Assembly: GCA_007116685.1 (NCBI GenBank)
Contig: SKIC01000221.1
Span: 1 to 25,178 of the forward strand
Source of the DNA: Balneolales bacterium
Lineage (GTDB): Bacteria > Bacteroidota > Rhodothermia > Balneolales > Natronogracilivirgulaceae
Length of the DNA stretch: 25,178 nt
Direction: 5' to 3'
How positions within the stretch are numbered: the first letter of the stretch is position 1; the number at the start of each line of letters is the position of its first letter. This document shows, piece by piece, positions 1 to 8,766 of this stretch. Both the position numbers and the translations under genes were made by a program. The notes beneath the pieces are model-generated. The model did no database searches. It was not told the DNA's origin and saw nothing but the letters and a program-made list of their open reading frames with translations.

Positions 1-120
1 AAAGTATCTATGCAGTTTGGGTTGAATTAGGTGGTAGAAACTCACAAATCTAATATTGTTAACAAAACTCTCGTTTCTCATTTATTAACAATTGGATTTC
101 AAAACCCTTAGAATTGATTT

Positions 121-313
121 GTTACTTTTGAATGAGCAAAAGTAACCAAAACTCACCGGACTGAGAAAAAATTGGCTAAACTCCACTGCATTTCGCTAAA
201 AGAAAACAATGCTCCACTTTGCCTTAAGATTAACTAAAAGTTCATCAGCGGAGTGTTTTCTTTCTTAACGCTTCATTTCGTTGCGTTCTTAACGCCATTT
301 TTTCTAATGGTCG
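121..313. repeat. dispersed palindromic intergenic repeat
   Basis: The first 445 bases carry no convincing gene. They hold nested inverted repeats. A perfect 10-bp hairpin (gttacttttg at 121-130, caaaagtaac at 137-146) stands at the left end. A larger imperfect pair follows: CCG plus a run of A and TGGC at about 156-175 faces GCCATTTTTTCT plus CGG at 294-313. A third partial pair lies inside it (AGAAAACA/CTCC against GGAGTGTTTTCTTT at about 255). From memory this layout resembles multicopy extragenic palindromes seen in Bacteroidota-type genomes; copy number cannot be judged from one window. Confidence 0.5.
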
Positions 314-445
314 GATTCATAGAGAATAAAAAAACTCGATATGGGTGAAACTAGTAAACCAATGAAACGATATCTAGCAGTTCAATATAACTGATATGAG
401 GCAGTTTATATCTAAGTATTAAATTGAATTCCTTTTTAGATATAA

Positions 446-1108
446 TTGTTATCACAAAAAACATCCCCCGAAATACTCCTCAAATTTCATCAAAAAATTT
501 TTATGGCTGGCAAAAAAGGAAATGAATCTCTGGTGCAAAAGCTTTTGCGCAAGACGTATCAACTAACTATGACGATGGGCAAAAAAACCAATAATGGCAC
601 CATTCTGGAAAATGAAGAGCAAGTCAAGCCCCATAAATCTTTCTTCGATTTACGTGTAGAATTAAACAATGGCAAAAAACTTGATTTCTCTGAATTGAGA
701 GGGAAGAAAGTGTTATTGGTCAATTCTGCTTCTAATTGTGGATATACAGGGCAATACGCCGAACTCCAAGAGTTATACGAAAAGCATGGAGAGCATTTAG
801 AAATCATTGCGTTTCCCACCAACGAATTCGGAAATCAGGAAAAGGGTGATGATGAGGAAATTGCTCAGATTTGTCAGATTAATTACGGAGTGACTTTTCC
901 TGTAGCAAAAAAAGGAAACGTCCTCCCAGGCTCTGACCAGCAGCCCGCCTTTGCCTGGTTATTGGATGAAAATCAAAACGGATGGAATACACACAAACCA
1001 GACTGGAACTTCGGTAAGTATTTAATTGACGAAAATGGAGTACTTAGCCACTATTTTGGTCCTTCTATATCACCTATAGAAGATGATTTTTTAGAAACTA
1101 TTCAATAG
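446..1108 (+). CDS. glutathione peroxidase family protein (thiol peroxidase)
   Basis: Cytosolic thiol peroxidase that would reduce hydrogen or organic hydroperoxides, probably using thioredoxin because the active site is cysteine rather than selenocysteine. Visible signatures are NSASNCGYTGQY with peroxidatic Cys98, FPTNEFGNQE with Gln131, and WNFGKYLI with Trp187-Asn188. These supply the Cys/Gln/Trp/Asn tetrad of the family. The core (about residues 64-220) has the usual length of about 160 residues. It is preceded by about 60 residues of basic, non-secretory extension. The TTG at 446 is the most upstream start; an in-frame ATG at 503 would still leave an extension of about 40 residues. The gene stands alone, with 114 bp before the next gene on the same strand. 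Family assignment is firm; the exact start is not. Confidence 0.93.
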   Translation: MLSQKTSPEILLKFHQKIFMAGKKGNESLVQKLLRKTYQLTMTMGKKTNNGTILENEEQVKPHKSFFDLRVELNNGKKLDFSELRGKKVLLVNSASNCGYTGQYAELQELYEKHGEHLEIIAFPTNEFGNQEKGDDEEIAQICQINYGVTFPVAKKGNVLPGSDQQPAFAWLLDENQNGWNTHKPDWNFGKYLIDENGVLSHYFGPSISPIEDDFLETIQ

Positions 1109-1222
1109 TACTTTATGCAATTTTTTTGCACGATAATAAAAATAATTTCAAATATTCATTCGCATATTCCACAATATTAATTATTTTTAATGATGTAAAT
1201 AATTGACAAGCAATAATATGCC

Positions 1223-2650
1223 GTGCTCAGCTTAAGAGAACGCTTTAATAATCTTAAACTCGCTTTTCCTGAAAAAAGAGAAAGAGCGTATCAAGACTAT
1301 TACTTTAAGTCTTCTCTTGCTGTTTTTAGAATTGCATATCCTACAATAATCCTACTTTATGCGGCTTTCGGCTATTTAGATGTAGCTCTTGTACCAGAAC
1401 TTGCCAATCAATTTCTATTCATTCGATTTGCTGTCGTTATTCCATTTCTTTTGCTTGTTTACGCATCTTCGTTTTTTTCATTTTTTGAACGAATCTGGCA
1501 ATGGCTTCTCTTTGCTTCTTTTTTAATTGGTGGTCAGGGAATCATCATAATGCTTGCTTTAGCTCCTGACAACTACCCTTACTATTTGGGTTTGATGTTG
1601 GTGTTTTCAGCGGGATATTTCTTTGTAAAGCTGGATTTTCTCAGAGCCTCTGTAGCCGGTTGGCTATTAGTTCTGTTTTTCAATATCAGTTTGATTTATT
1701 ACACAGATATCAATAGTACGCTTTTGCTAAGTCTCAATTCGTTTTTTATTGGGGCTAACCTCATAAATATGTTGGCAGCGTACTATATAGAATCTATAAA
1801 CAGGAAAAACTATGATTTGAATTACCAGCTGAAATTGGAAAGTGAAGAGTTAGAAGAAAAAGTTGAACAACGTACCCACGAATTAAAAAAGAGAGAAGAA
1901 GATTTAAGCCACCTTAATGCCACTAAGAATCGATTCTTCTCAATCATCGCCCATGATTTGCGTAGTCCTCTAGGAACTTTACAACAGTTGTCAGATACTT
2001 TAAAAGATTCTTACGAAGAGATGGATGACCCTATGCGAGTCAAGTTTGCCAGTATGATTAACACTACATCCAAAAACATACTCCGCTTACTGGAAAATCT
2101 GTTGGAATGGACTCGATCACAGCAAGGGCTAATCAAATTTGAACCTCAATATCTACAACTTTACGTATTGGCTCAAAATTCTGTCTTGCTTTTGGATGCC
2201 ACTGCCAAAGCCAAACATATTAAAATCCAGAATAATATCTCTCAGGAAATCAATCTTGAAGCAGATCCGGACATGTTAGATACCATTTTCAGAAATTTTA
2301 TTTCTAATGCTATCAAATACTCGAATAAGAACAGTGAAATTGAAATCGGTGCAAAAATAACAGATAAAGACGTTGTCATCACTGTTGTTGACCATGGTAT
2401 TGGAATGACTCCAACGCAACTCAAACACTTATTTTCGTTAGATAAATCAATTAAAAAGAGAGGAACCCGTAACGAATATGGAACAGGTCTTGGCCTAATT
2501 TTGTGCAAAGAGTTTGTTGAAAGGCATGGCGGGAAACTACAGGTACAAAGCGAAGTTAATAAAGGCAGTACATTTACAATCACATTACCCAAAAGCCAAA
2601 TAGCCAGATTGCGTGAGCAAAAATCAGCACAGTTATTCAGGGACTATTAA
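1223..2650 (+). CDS. membrane-bound sensor histidine kinase
   Basis: Two-component sensor kinase. Residues about 32-190 contain roughly six hydrophobic segments forming a membrane sensor region without a recognisable periplasmic domain. A charged coiled-coil linker follows (about 200-230). Next comes a HisKA dimerisation domain with the H-box FFSIIAHDLRSPLG (phospho-accepting His244), then a HATPase_c domain with the N-box around Asn358-Asn362 (FRNFISNAIKYS), G1 box VVDHGIGM (388-395) and G2 box GTGLGLILCKE (420-430). Start is GTG at 1223; a stop codon lies three codons upstream in the same frame, so the protein cannot be much longer. The neighbouring receiver protein (2668-3609) is convergent, not co-transcribed, so pairing with it is only a guess. 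The signal sensed is unknown. Confidence 0.95.
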   Translation: MLSLRERFNNLKLAFPEKRERAYQDYYFKSSLAVFRIAYPTIILLYAAFGYLDVALVPELANQFLFIRFAVVIPFLLLVYASSFFSFFERIWQWLLFASFLIGGQGIIIMLALAPDNYPYYLGLMLVFSAGYFFVKLDFLRASVAGWLLVLFFNISLIYYTDINSTLLLSLNSFFIGANLINMLAAYYIESINRKNYDLNYQLKLESEELEEKVEQRTHELKKREEDLSHLNATKNRFFSIIAHDLRSPLGTLQQLSDTLKDSYEEMDDPMRVKFASMINTTSKNILRLLENLLEWTRSQQGLIKFEPQYLQLYVLAQNSVLLLDATAKAKHIKIQNNISQEINLEADPDMLDTIFRNFISNAIKYSNKNSEIEIGAKITDKDVVITVVDHGIGMTPTQLKHLFSLDKSIKKRGTRNEYGTGLGLILCKEFVERHGGKLQVQSEVNKGSTFTITLPKSQIARLREQKSAQLFRDY

Positions 2651-2667
2651 AAAGTAATAAGCACCGA

Positions 2668-3609
2668 TTATACGGCTACCTCAGTATCTTTGTAAACAAC
2701 ACCTTTCCCAAGCTGAACAGACAAACGGTTTACTTCCTGTTTTAGCTCAAGAATATGTTCCTCTCGCCCATTCATCATTTTATTTAACTTGATAGTATCT
2801 TCATAAAGCTCTTTCATCTTGAGCTCAGCTGTTTTCCTATCTGTTATATCTCTAATAATGCCGGAATTTTTCTCAGGCTTATTATCCGATCCTAAAATGG
2901 GGAATGACTTTTCATTCATCCAGCGTAATTCTTCGCCTCTCCAGACTCGGAAATCTATATCAAATGCTTCACCTGCATCTACCTTAGCTACAGCTTGAAC
3001 CACTTTTTCTAAATCATCCTGATGAACAAAGTTTTGAGAATAATTCTCACCATTATAGAAGTACGAATCGCTTACACCTAAAATATCGATGCAATTTGAG
3101 CTGATAAACTCATACTTCTTTTCTTTAATGTTATACAAGTAGAAAACATCATTAATCGTATCAGTTATTTGCCTGATTCGAGTTTCACTTTCCCGAAGAC
3201 GTTGCTCAGAAGTCCTCAAAAGCTCAGTTATGCGTTCTTGTTGAAATAATCGCTCAAAAATTACGGGGAGCTTTTTTACGAGGTTTTCATCTTTTGAAAT
3301 GTAATCAACGGCTCCCAATTTCATCATATCAACGGCTAATTCCTCACTACCATAGGCCGTCATAACTACGAATGGCACCTTGATTTTTTCGTTTTGCAAT
3401 ACATGGACTACCTCTTCACCGGTTAAATCAGGCAGTTTGTAATCCAAAAGAAGTGCATCCGGCGGATTTTTACGAATGACATCAAGAGCTTTAATTGCAG
3501 TGTCGAAGCTTTCTACAATGAATCCGGAATTGATTAGTGTTTGCTCTATTACTACCCGAACAGAGTCATGATCTTCAATTATTATTAGTCTTTTTGGATT
3601 CGAACCCAT
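2668..3609 (-). CDS. response regulator receiver-PAS protein without output domain
   Basis: The N-terminal receiver domain (about residues 7-120) has all key residues: acidic pair Glu12/Asp13, phospho-accepting Asp56 in LLLDYKLPD, Thr84 and Lys106. A PAS domain follows (about 145-258), closing with the typical GIIRDITDRK sequence. The last 50 residues form a coiled coil (about 260-300). There is no DNA-binding, kinase, GGDEF or phosphatase domain, so it may act by protein contact, for example as a phosphorelay intermediate or an adaptor presenting a PAS sensor. It is transcribed convergently with the histidine kinase, the 3' ends lying 17 bp apart. The start is an ATG at 3609. Domain calls are firm; role and partner are unknown. 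Confidence 0.92.
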   Translation of the reverse strand: MGSNPKRLIIIEDHDSVRVVIEQTLINSGFIVESFDTAIKALDVIRKNPPDALLLDYKLPDLTGEEVVHVLQNEKIKVPFVVMTAYGSEELAVDMMKLGAVDYISKDENLVKKLPVIFERLFQQERITELLRTSEQRLRESETRIRQITDTINDVFYLYNIKEKKYEFISSNCIDILGVSDSYFYNGENYSQNFVHQDDLEKVVQAVAKVDAGEAFDIDFRVWRGEELRWMNEKSFPILGSDNKPEKNSGIIRDITDRKTAELKMKELYEDTIKLNKMMNGREEHILELKQEVNRLSVQLGKGVVYKDTEVAV

Positions 3610-3797
3610 AATTCCAACGTTAACCTACCATCTATACATCAGCTTATCCGTAGTAAAGCTATCGATAAGGCTTTTTGCTCTTTTCAGTTTATTTACATTT
3701 CGGATTATAAAAAAATATATGTCATAAGTAAATTATTATTTTCAAACTAGTCTTTATAAACTCAATTGAAATCAAGCTTTTACAAAAACAGCCCATG

Positions 3798-3825
3798 AAT
3801 AGTTTTTCGGGCAAAAAAAACTATT
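3798..3825. promoter_or_regulatory. AT-rich inverted repeat upstream of small membrane protein gene
   Basis: A perfect 10-bp inverted repeat (AATAGTTTTT at 3798-3807, AAAAACTATT at 3816-3825) with an 8-nt spacer lies 23 bp before the TTG start at 3849, in the divergent gap between the receiver-PAS gene and the membrane protein gene. It could be an operator or a leader hairpin. Nothing in the sequence decides which. Confidence 0.3.
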
Positions 3826-3848
3826 AATTCCATAAAAAGGCCCATTTA

Positions 3849-4253
3849 TTGACTGAAAGAATTATCACTTTTTACAAAAATAATCCGTCCAAGCTTTTCT
3901 TAACCGACAGCATCGGAGCCTTGGTCACAGCTTCTTTTTTATTTTTTATTCTCAGAACCTACAACGATTATTTTGGGATGCCCATAGAAGTTCTCAATTG
4001 GCTGGCGGCTCTTGCATTATGCTTTATGGTGTATTCTGCTTTTTGTTTTTTCTCACTAAATAAAAACCAAGCTCCTTTTTTATTCACTATTAGTATAGTA
4101 AATCTACTTTATTGCGTTCTGACCTTAATTCTGATGATTATGCACCATGCCTCTCTCACAAGTCTAGGCTTTGCTTATTTCGTGGCTGAAATTCTTGTTA
4201 TTTTAGGATTAGTAGCAGTTGAGTTCAAAGTTGCATTATCACTAAAACTGTAA
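3849..4253 (+). CDS. small integral membrane protein, function unknown
   Basis: A 134-residue protein made almost entirely of four hydrophobic segments (about residues 20-36, 47-69, 76-100, 106-128), so it is an inner-membrane protein. There are no catalytic or transport motifs. A conserved-looking patch (YFGMP near residue 42) sits in the loop after the first helix. From memory similar four-helix proteins of this size are common and unannotated in Bacteroidota. Start is TTG at 3849, supported by an aaaaagg ribosome-binding-like sequence at about 3834-3840. It is followed 80 bp later by murB on the same strand, but no functional link is evident. Confidence 0.7.
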   Translation: MTERIITFYKNNPSKLFLTDSIGALVTASFLFFILRTYNDYFGMPIEVLNWLAALALCFMVYSAFCFFSLNKNQAPFLFTISIVNLLYCVLTLILMIMHHASLTSLGFAYFVAEILVILGLVAVEFKVALSLKL

Positions 4254-4333
4254 TTTAAATTTTGATTCGCACGAATATCCATTTCAATGATAAGGTTGTA
4301 ATACCTAATGCCTGAAATCCTTACCTTTTGCGC

Positions 4334-5365
4334 ATGAATAATCGTGGTTACACTTCCATTAAAAACGCCAACCTGGAATCTCTCAATACTTTTGGAATCA
4401 AGTCCAAAGCCAGAGAACTCGTACGTTTTTCCAGTTCTGATGCTGTTCTTTCCTATCTGGATGCAATAAACATAGAAGACTTTCCCCATCTCATTCTTGG
4501 CGGCGGAAGTAATTTGTTGTTCACCAAAGATTTTAACGGCACGATTCTCTCTGCCGAAATGAACAGCACCGAAATTATCCAAGAAGATGAAGAATACGCT
4601 TGGGTGAAATCGGATGCCGGTGTGGTTTGGCACGATTTGGTACAATTTGCGCTCAAACACAATCTCGGTGGAATTGAAAACCTCTCCCTGATTCCCGGGA
4701 AAAACGGCGCCGCTCCCATGCAAAATATCGGAGCGTATGGCGTTGAATTAAAGGACGTTCTTCAGGATTTAACTGCCATAGACCTTTTTGAAGCCAAAGA
4801 ACATACGTTCACAAATTCTGAGTGTGAATTCGGTTACCGGGACAGCATTTTCAAAAAACGACTTAAAAATCGATTCTTCATCACATCAATCACGCTAAAA
4901 CTGCGGAAAAATCCCGTCCTAAATTTAGATTACGGCGCTATTCGCCAGACTCTAGAAAGAAATAGTGTTTCAAAACCTACCATTACGGATGTATCCAAAG
5001 CAGTGTGCGAAATCAGGCAGAGCAAACTTCCTGACCCAAAAGAGATTGGAAATGCCGGTAGTTTTTTCAAAAATCCCATAGTGCCAAAATCTGTACTCAG
5101 AGATATTCAAAAAGAGTACTCCGGGATCGTTTTTTATGAAATTTCAGATGAGGAAGTGAAAATCCCGGCCGGATGGCTTATTGAAAAAGCCGGTTGGAAA
5201 GGCAAACGATTTGGAAATTTTGGCGTCCACGCAAATCAAGCCTTGGTTTTGGTCAATTACGGTGGTGCCAAAGGCAGCGATATTTTTGATTTATCAGAAA
5301 ACATCATAGCCGATATTCGCCAAAAATTCGGGATTACACTCGAACGTGAAGTTAACGTGCTTTAA
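4334..5365 (+). CDS. murB: UDP-N-acetylenolpyruvoylglucosamine reductase (type I)
   Basis: Cytosolic FAD enzyme that reduces UDP-GlcNAc-enolpyruvate to UDP-MurNAc with NADPH, the second committed step of peptidoglycan precursor synthesis. Numbered from the ATG at 4334, the FAD-binding region contains LGGGSNLLF (about 56-64) and the conserved IPGKNGAAPMQNIGAYGVEL stretch (about 120-139). The proton-donor serine lies in NAGSFFKNP (Ser243). The catalytic Arg is in GYRDS (Arg169) and the C-terminal Glu in LEREV (Glu338). Length (343 aa) and the GYRDSIFK insertion match the E. coli-like type I enzyme. An in-frame TTG two codons upstream (4328) is possible; ATG is preferred. No cell-wall genes flank it here. 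Confidence 0.97.
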   Translation: MNNRGYTSIKNANLESLNTFGIKSKARELVRFSSSDAVLSYLDAINIEDFPHLILGGGSNLLFTKDFNGTILSAEMNSTEIIQEDEEYAWVKSDAGVVWHDLVQFALKHNLGGIENLSLIPGKNGAAPMQNIGAYGVELKDVLQDLTAIDLFEAKEHTFTNSECEFGYRDSIFKKRLKNRFFITSITLKLRKNPVLNLDYGAIRQTLERNSVSKPTITDVSKAVCEIRQSKLPDPKEIGNAGSFFKNPIVPKSVLRDIQKEYSGIVFYEISDEEVKIPAGWLIEKAGWKGKRFGNFGVHANQALVLVNYGGAKGSDIFDLSENIIADIRQKFGITLEREVNVL

Positions 5366-5370
5366 GATTT

Positions 5371-5606
5371 TCGTCTGAGTATGAATACCAAGGCGGATTT
5401 CTCGATTTTGCCTTTTTACAAGCTCTATGAATGAGTATTTAAAATTTAATCTTCCGCAAATTATTTTTGGGAAGTTATGATTCCTATTCCTAGCTGTAAA
5501 AAAATGCATTTTCAAATGCATGGATCTACATCCAGAGCATTTATGCTTTGGATGATAAAGCAACTCTTTTTCATTTTTCGCCTGAGTATGAATACCAAGG
5601 CGGATT
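5371..5606. repeat. pair of 29-bp direct repeats and hairpins between murB and carboxyltransferase gene
   Basis: The 285-bp convergent gap holds no gene. Two 29-bp direct repeats with one mismatch lie at 5371-5399 and 5578-5606 (core ctgagtatgaataccaaggc). A further ccaaggcgg follows at about 5613-5621. Between them are two inverted repeats: ATGCATTT/AAATGCAT (5504-5521), and a 12-bp near-perfect pair at 5529-5540 and 5543-5554 followed by a T-rich stretch, which may end murB transcription. The repeats could bound a small inserted piece or be members of a dispersed repeat. Confidence 0.55.
5529..5577 (+). terminator. possible intrinsic terminator after murB
   Basis: The arms catccagagcat (5529-5540) and atgctttggatg (5543-5554) pair over 11 of 12 positions. 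They are followed within about 10 nt by ctctttttcattttt. The stem is only moderately GC-rich and lies about 165 bp after the murB stop, so this is a weak call. Confidence 0.35.
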
Positions 5607-5650
5607 ATATCCGTCCACCAAGGCGGGCTTTTTACCTTTAGATTTAAAAC

Positions 5651-7201
5651 CTACAAGGGCAAATTATCGTGCTTTTTACGGGGCACGTTATCAACTTTGT
5701 TCTGAATCGTCTCCATGACTTTGATGAGTTTTTGACGTGTTTCTGATGGCAAAATCACATCATCAATAAAGCCGCGATTTGCCGCACGATAAGGATTGGC
5801 AAACAATTCTTCGTAATACGCTTCTAATTCCTTTTGCTTTACTTCGCCGTCCGGAGCCGATGCAATTTCCCGACGGAAGATAATTTCTACAGCACCTTTG
5901 GTTCCCATTACGGCGATTTCAGCAGACGGCCAGGCTACATTATAATCTGCGCGAATGTGTTTGGAATTCATCACATCATAAGCACCGCCATAGGCTTTTC
6001 GGGTGATTACCGTAACTTTTGGCACTGTAGCTTCACAAAAGGCATACAGCAATTTTGCGCCATGTTTGATAATTCCACCCCATTCCTGATCAGTTCCGGG
6101 TAAGAATCCGGGTACATCCTCAAAAACTACCAATGGGATATTGAAAGCATCACAAAAGCGAACAAACCTGGCGCCTTTTACGGAAGCGTCGTTGTCCAAA
6201 CATCCTGCCAGGGATAATGGCTGATTTGCCACTACACCAACGCTTCGTCCATCCAAACGGGCAAATCCAACAACGATATTATCGGCATAGTGCTCATGGA
6301 CTTCGTAAAATGAGTTTTTATCCAGTACGCCTTCGATAACTTCTTTTATATCGTAAGGTTTGTTGGGATTATCCGGCACAATTGTGTCGAGCGCTTCGGC
6401 TTTGGCGGCGTCCGGCTCTGCAGAATCAAATCTTGGTGGTTTTTCCTCACAGTTTAGTGGGAGATAACTCATCAATGCACGAATTTGCTGCAAACAATGC
6501 GCATCGTTTTCACTGGCAAAATGCGCCACTCCGGATTTGGTGGAATGCGCAGAAGCCCCGCCTAAATCTTCCGAACTTACTTCTTCGTGGGTTACTGTTT
6601 TTACCACATTTGGTCCGGTAACGAACATAAAACTGGTCTTTTTGACCATGAAAATAAAATCGGTGATAGCCGGAGAATACACTGCACCACCGGCACAAGG
6701 ACCCATAACGGCAGAAATTTGAGGAATTACTCCGCTTGCCATAGAATTACGCCAGAAAACTTCCGCATAGCCACCTAAGGATGCCACGCCTTCCTGAATT
6801 CTTGCCCCACCTGAATCATTTAAACCAATTACCGGCACGCCGTTTTTAACTGCCAAATCCATAATCTTGCAGATTTTCTCGGCATGAGTTTCAGAAAGCG
6901 AGCCTCCGAAAACAGTAAAATCCTGGCTGAATACATACACCGGTCGCCCATCAATTTTCCCAAATCCCGTAACAACTCCATCTCCCAGATAGGTTTGTTT
7001 ATCGAGACCGAAATCTGTACTTCTGTGTTTTACAAAAGCGCCAATTTCCTCGAAAGAGTCTTTATCGAGCAATAAATCAATCCGTTCGCGAGCAGTTAAT
7101 TTCCCCGCTTTATGCTGTTTGTCAATTCTTTCTTGTCCGCCGCCGAGTTGTGCTTCTTTGCGAAGCGCTTTCAGTTTTTCAACTTTTGATTCAGAACTCA
7201 T
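5651..7201 (-). CDS. pccB: acyl-CoA (propionyl-CoA) carboxylase carboxyltransferase beta subunit
   Basis: Biotin-dependent carboxyltransferase that moves the carboxyl group from carboxybiotin to an acyl-CoA, most likely propionyl-CoA giving methylmalonyl-CoA. The 516-residue length matches the PccB family. Both crotonase-fold lobes are intact. The N-lobe has NDSGGARIQEG (128-138) and MGPCAGGAVYSPA (166-178). The C-lobe has FEDVPGFLPGT (360-370) and RKAYGGAYDVMNSKH (401-415). Asp409 in AYDVM occupies the position that, from published work on Streptomyces PccB/AccB, favours propionyl- over acetyl-CoA. The biotin carboxylase and biotin carrier partners are not in this window. It lies 15 bp downstream of the acidic protein gene on the same strand, so the two are probably one transcript. 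Confidence 0.95.
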   Translation of the reverse strand: MSSESKVEKLKALRKEAQLGGGQERIDKQHKAGKLTARERIDLLLDKDSFEEIGAFVKHRSTDFGLDKQTYLGDGVVTGFGKIDGRPVYVFSQDFTVFGGSLSETHAEKICKIMDLAVKNGVPVIGLNDSGGARIQEGVASLGGYAEVFWRNSMASGVIPQISAVMGPCAGGAVYSPAITDFIFMVKKTSFMFVTGPNVVKTVTHEEVSSEDLGGASAHSTKSGVAHFASENDAHCLQQIRALMSYLPLNCEEKPPRFDSAEPDAAKAEALDTIVPDNPNKPYDIKEVIEGVLDKNSFYEVHEHYADNIVVGFARLDGRSVGVVANQPLSLAGCLDNDASVKGARFVRFCDAFNIPLVVFEDVPGFLPGTDQEWGGIIKHGAKLLYAFCEATVPKVTVITRKAYGGAYDVMNSKHIRADYNVAWPSAEIAVMGTKGAVEIIFRREIASAPDGEVKQKELEAYYEELFANPYRAANRGFIDDVILPSETRQKLIKVMETIQNKVDNVPRKKHDNLPL

Positions 7202-7216
7202 AATACTCTGTTTGGA

Positions 7217-8626
7217 TTAATCTCTTTCTTGTTCGAGGAAGTAAACCTGCATTCTGTCGGTAAAATCTACCGCTTCATCAGAATACATATCTACCATATT
7301 TCTTCGGAAAATTTCGCTGGTAATATAACGTGCTGCTTCCTTCCAATCATTGCAGGCCGCAATCTCTTCCATCGCATTATAAAAAGCATTTTCTTCGCCG
7401 CCGAATAACATATCTATATAGTAGGATTTTCGATCATCGATATTTCGAAGCAGATTGTGCAGTTTCTCATTTTTCTGTTCTTCTTCGGAGGGTTTTGTCA
7501 AATCAATGATGGGTTCGGTATCCAATGGCTCGCCCAATTCTTCCTCTTCGTAATCATCATCCTCAAAAATTTCGGGCTCTTCTTCTTCGTATTCGGTATC
7601 CTCAGTTTGGGATTCCGGTTCCGGCGCAATGTCTTCTTTTTCTTCCTCTTGATCATCAGACGCAACAAAACGCTGCCAAATAGGAACTGAGTCCGAGTCG
7701 CCACTATCCTCATCATCTTCGTCAGCACGGAGGTCTGCTAGTTTTGGCTCAGATTCTTCAGAATTCTCGGCGCTGTAGCGTTTCAAAATAGGTTCGTCGT
7801 CCTCATCACTGGATTCCAACTTGGATGCAGCCACAGATGCGAGTGGCTCACCATCGTCGTCATCAGAACGAATATCAGCTAAACGAGCCGGGGCTAAATC
7901 ATCTTCGGAAGAAAAATCTGGCTTGGATAAAATCTCAATAAATCGGGTACGATCAACGCTTCCATCTTCTCTGTCGAAACGCTTAGCGATAACGGGCATT
8001 TTTTTATCGGTGAAAAACCGACGTAAGAGATCAGATTCGATATCATTGCCCATCAGTATAAACCAGGGATCAAGCAAAACTGCCCAATTGAGCGGAGTAT
8101 AATGAGCGGTTAGTTTTTCATCAACTTTTTCTAAGAGCACAGTAGCTTTTTCTTTATCGAGAGATTCAAGCTTTTTGCGCTCTACAAATCGCACAAGTGC
8201 TTTTCCAAAATGTTGATACACCACCACCCATTGCGTTTGTTCGGTCAGGTTTTCTAAATCCAATACGGACTCTGAGCCAAATACGATTTCCGGAATATTT
8301 TTGCGTGGCTCTACCAGCATATCAATGATATCGGCCACAGAGGCTTCTATCACGGATTCGGCATAGGCGTAAGGCAGGCGCGTTTCAGCATGAATGGCAT
8401 TTAAGAAGGATTCCCAGGCATCGGCCACGGAGCGGGTATCCATATTTGCCCAATCGGTATTTGGCGGCACCACGGAATCAGCGAGATTTCGGGCTAATTC
8501 CAAGCTGATGCGTTCTACCAAAAAACCAGGAAAGCCCAAATCTTCCAATTCGGAAGGTCGGAAATAGGTTCGATCTTGTGGAAGTTTGGAAAGTAAAGAT
8601 TGCGTAATCTCTCGTACTATTTTCAT
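7217..8626 (-). CDS. conserved-looking acidic protein of unknown function with internal short motifs
   Basis: I do not recognise a named family. The 469-residue protein has three parts. A helical N-terminal domain (about 1-235) contains LNWAVLLDPWFILMGND. A very acidic, low-complexity linker (about 236-385) is dominated by Asp and Glu. A compact C-terminal domain (about 386-469) contains YYIDMLFGGEENAFYNAM and ends TDRMQVYFLEQERD. Inside and near the linker two short motifs recur: LADIRSDDDD (249-258) and LADLRADEDD (297-306); and MPVIAKRF (210-217), EPILKRYS (278-285) and VPIWQRFV (314-321). There is no signal peptide or membrane segment, so it is probably cytosolic. It precedes the carboxyltransferase gene by 15 bp. 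An adaptor or scaffold role is a guess. Confidence 0.85.
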   Translation of the reverse strand: MKIVREITQSLLSKLPQDRTYFRPSELEDLGFPGFLVERISLELARNLADSVVPPNTDWANMDTRSVADAWESFLNAIHAETRLPYAYAESVIEASVADIIDMLVEPRKNIPEIVFGSESVLDLENLTEQTQWVVVYQHFGKALVRFVERKKLESLDKEKATVLLEKVDEKLTAHYTPLNWAVLLDPWFILMGNDIESDLLRRFFTDKKMPVIAKRFDREDGSVDRTRFIEILSKPDFSSEDDLAPARLADIRSDDDDGEPLASVAASKLESSDEDDEPILKRYSAENSEESEPKLADLRADEDDEDSGDSDSVPIWQRFVASDDQEEEKEDIAPEPESQTEDTEYEEEEPEIFEDDDYEEEELGEPLDTEPIIDLTKPSEEEQKNEKLHNLLRNIDDRKSYYIDMLFGGEENAFYNAMEEIAACNDWKEAARYITSEIFRRNMVDMYSDEAVDFTDRMQVYFLEQERD

Positions 8627-8766
8627 GGCCGTATTAATTTAATGGGCTATTATTTCCGCCAAATATATAGCAGATTAACAGCGTTTACAACTTTGAATCG
8701 TTGCGTATTCATAACCTGCTGTGTACCTTCTGCCCTAACAGACCAATCCAATCAAATCTACCGTTT

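Noticed and set aside
7457..7728. Frames on both strands inside the acidic protein gene (Phe-rich plus, Lys/Arg-rich minus)
   Set aside because: They are shadows of the GAA/GAT-rich linker in other frames.
8701..8766. N-terminal extension of the ABC ATPase from TTG 8701
   Set aside because: The added residues precede the conserved fold start and show no signal or domain; ATG 8767 fits the family.
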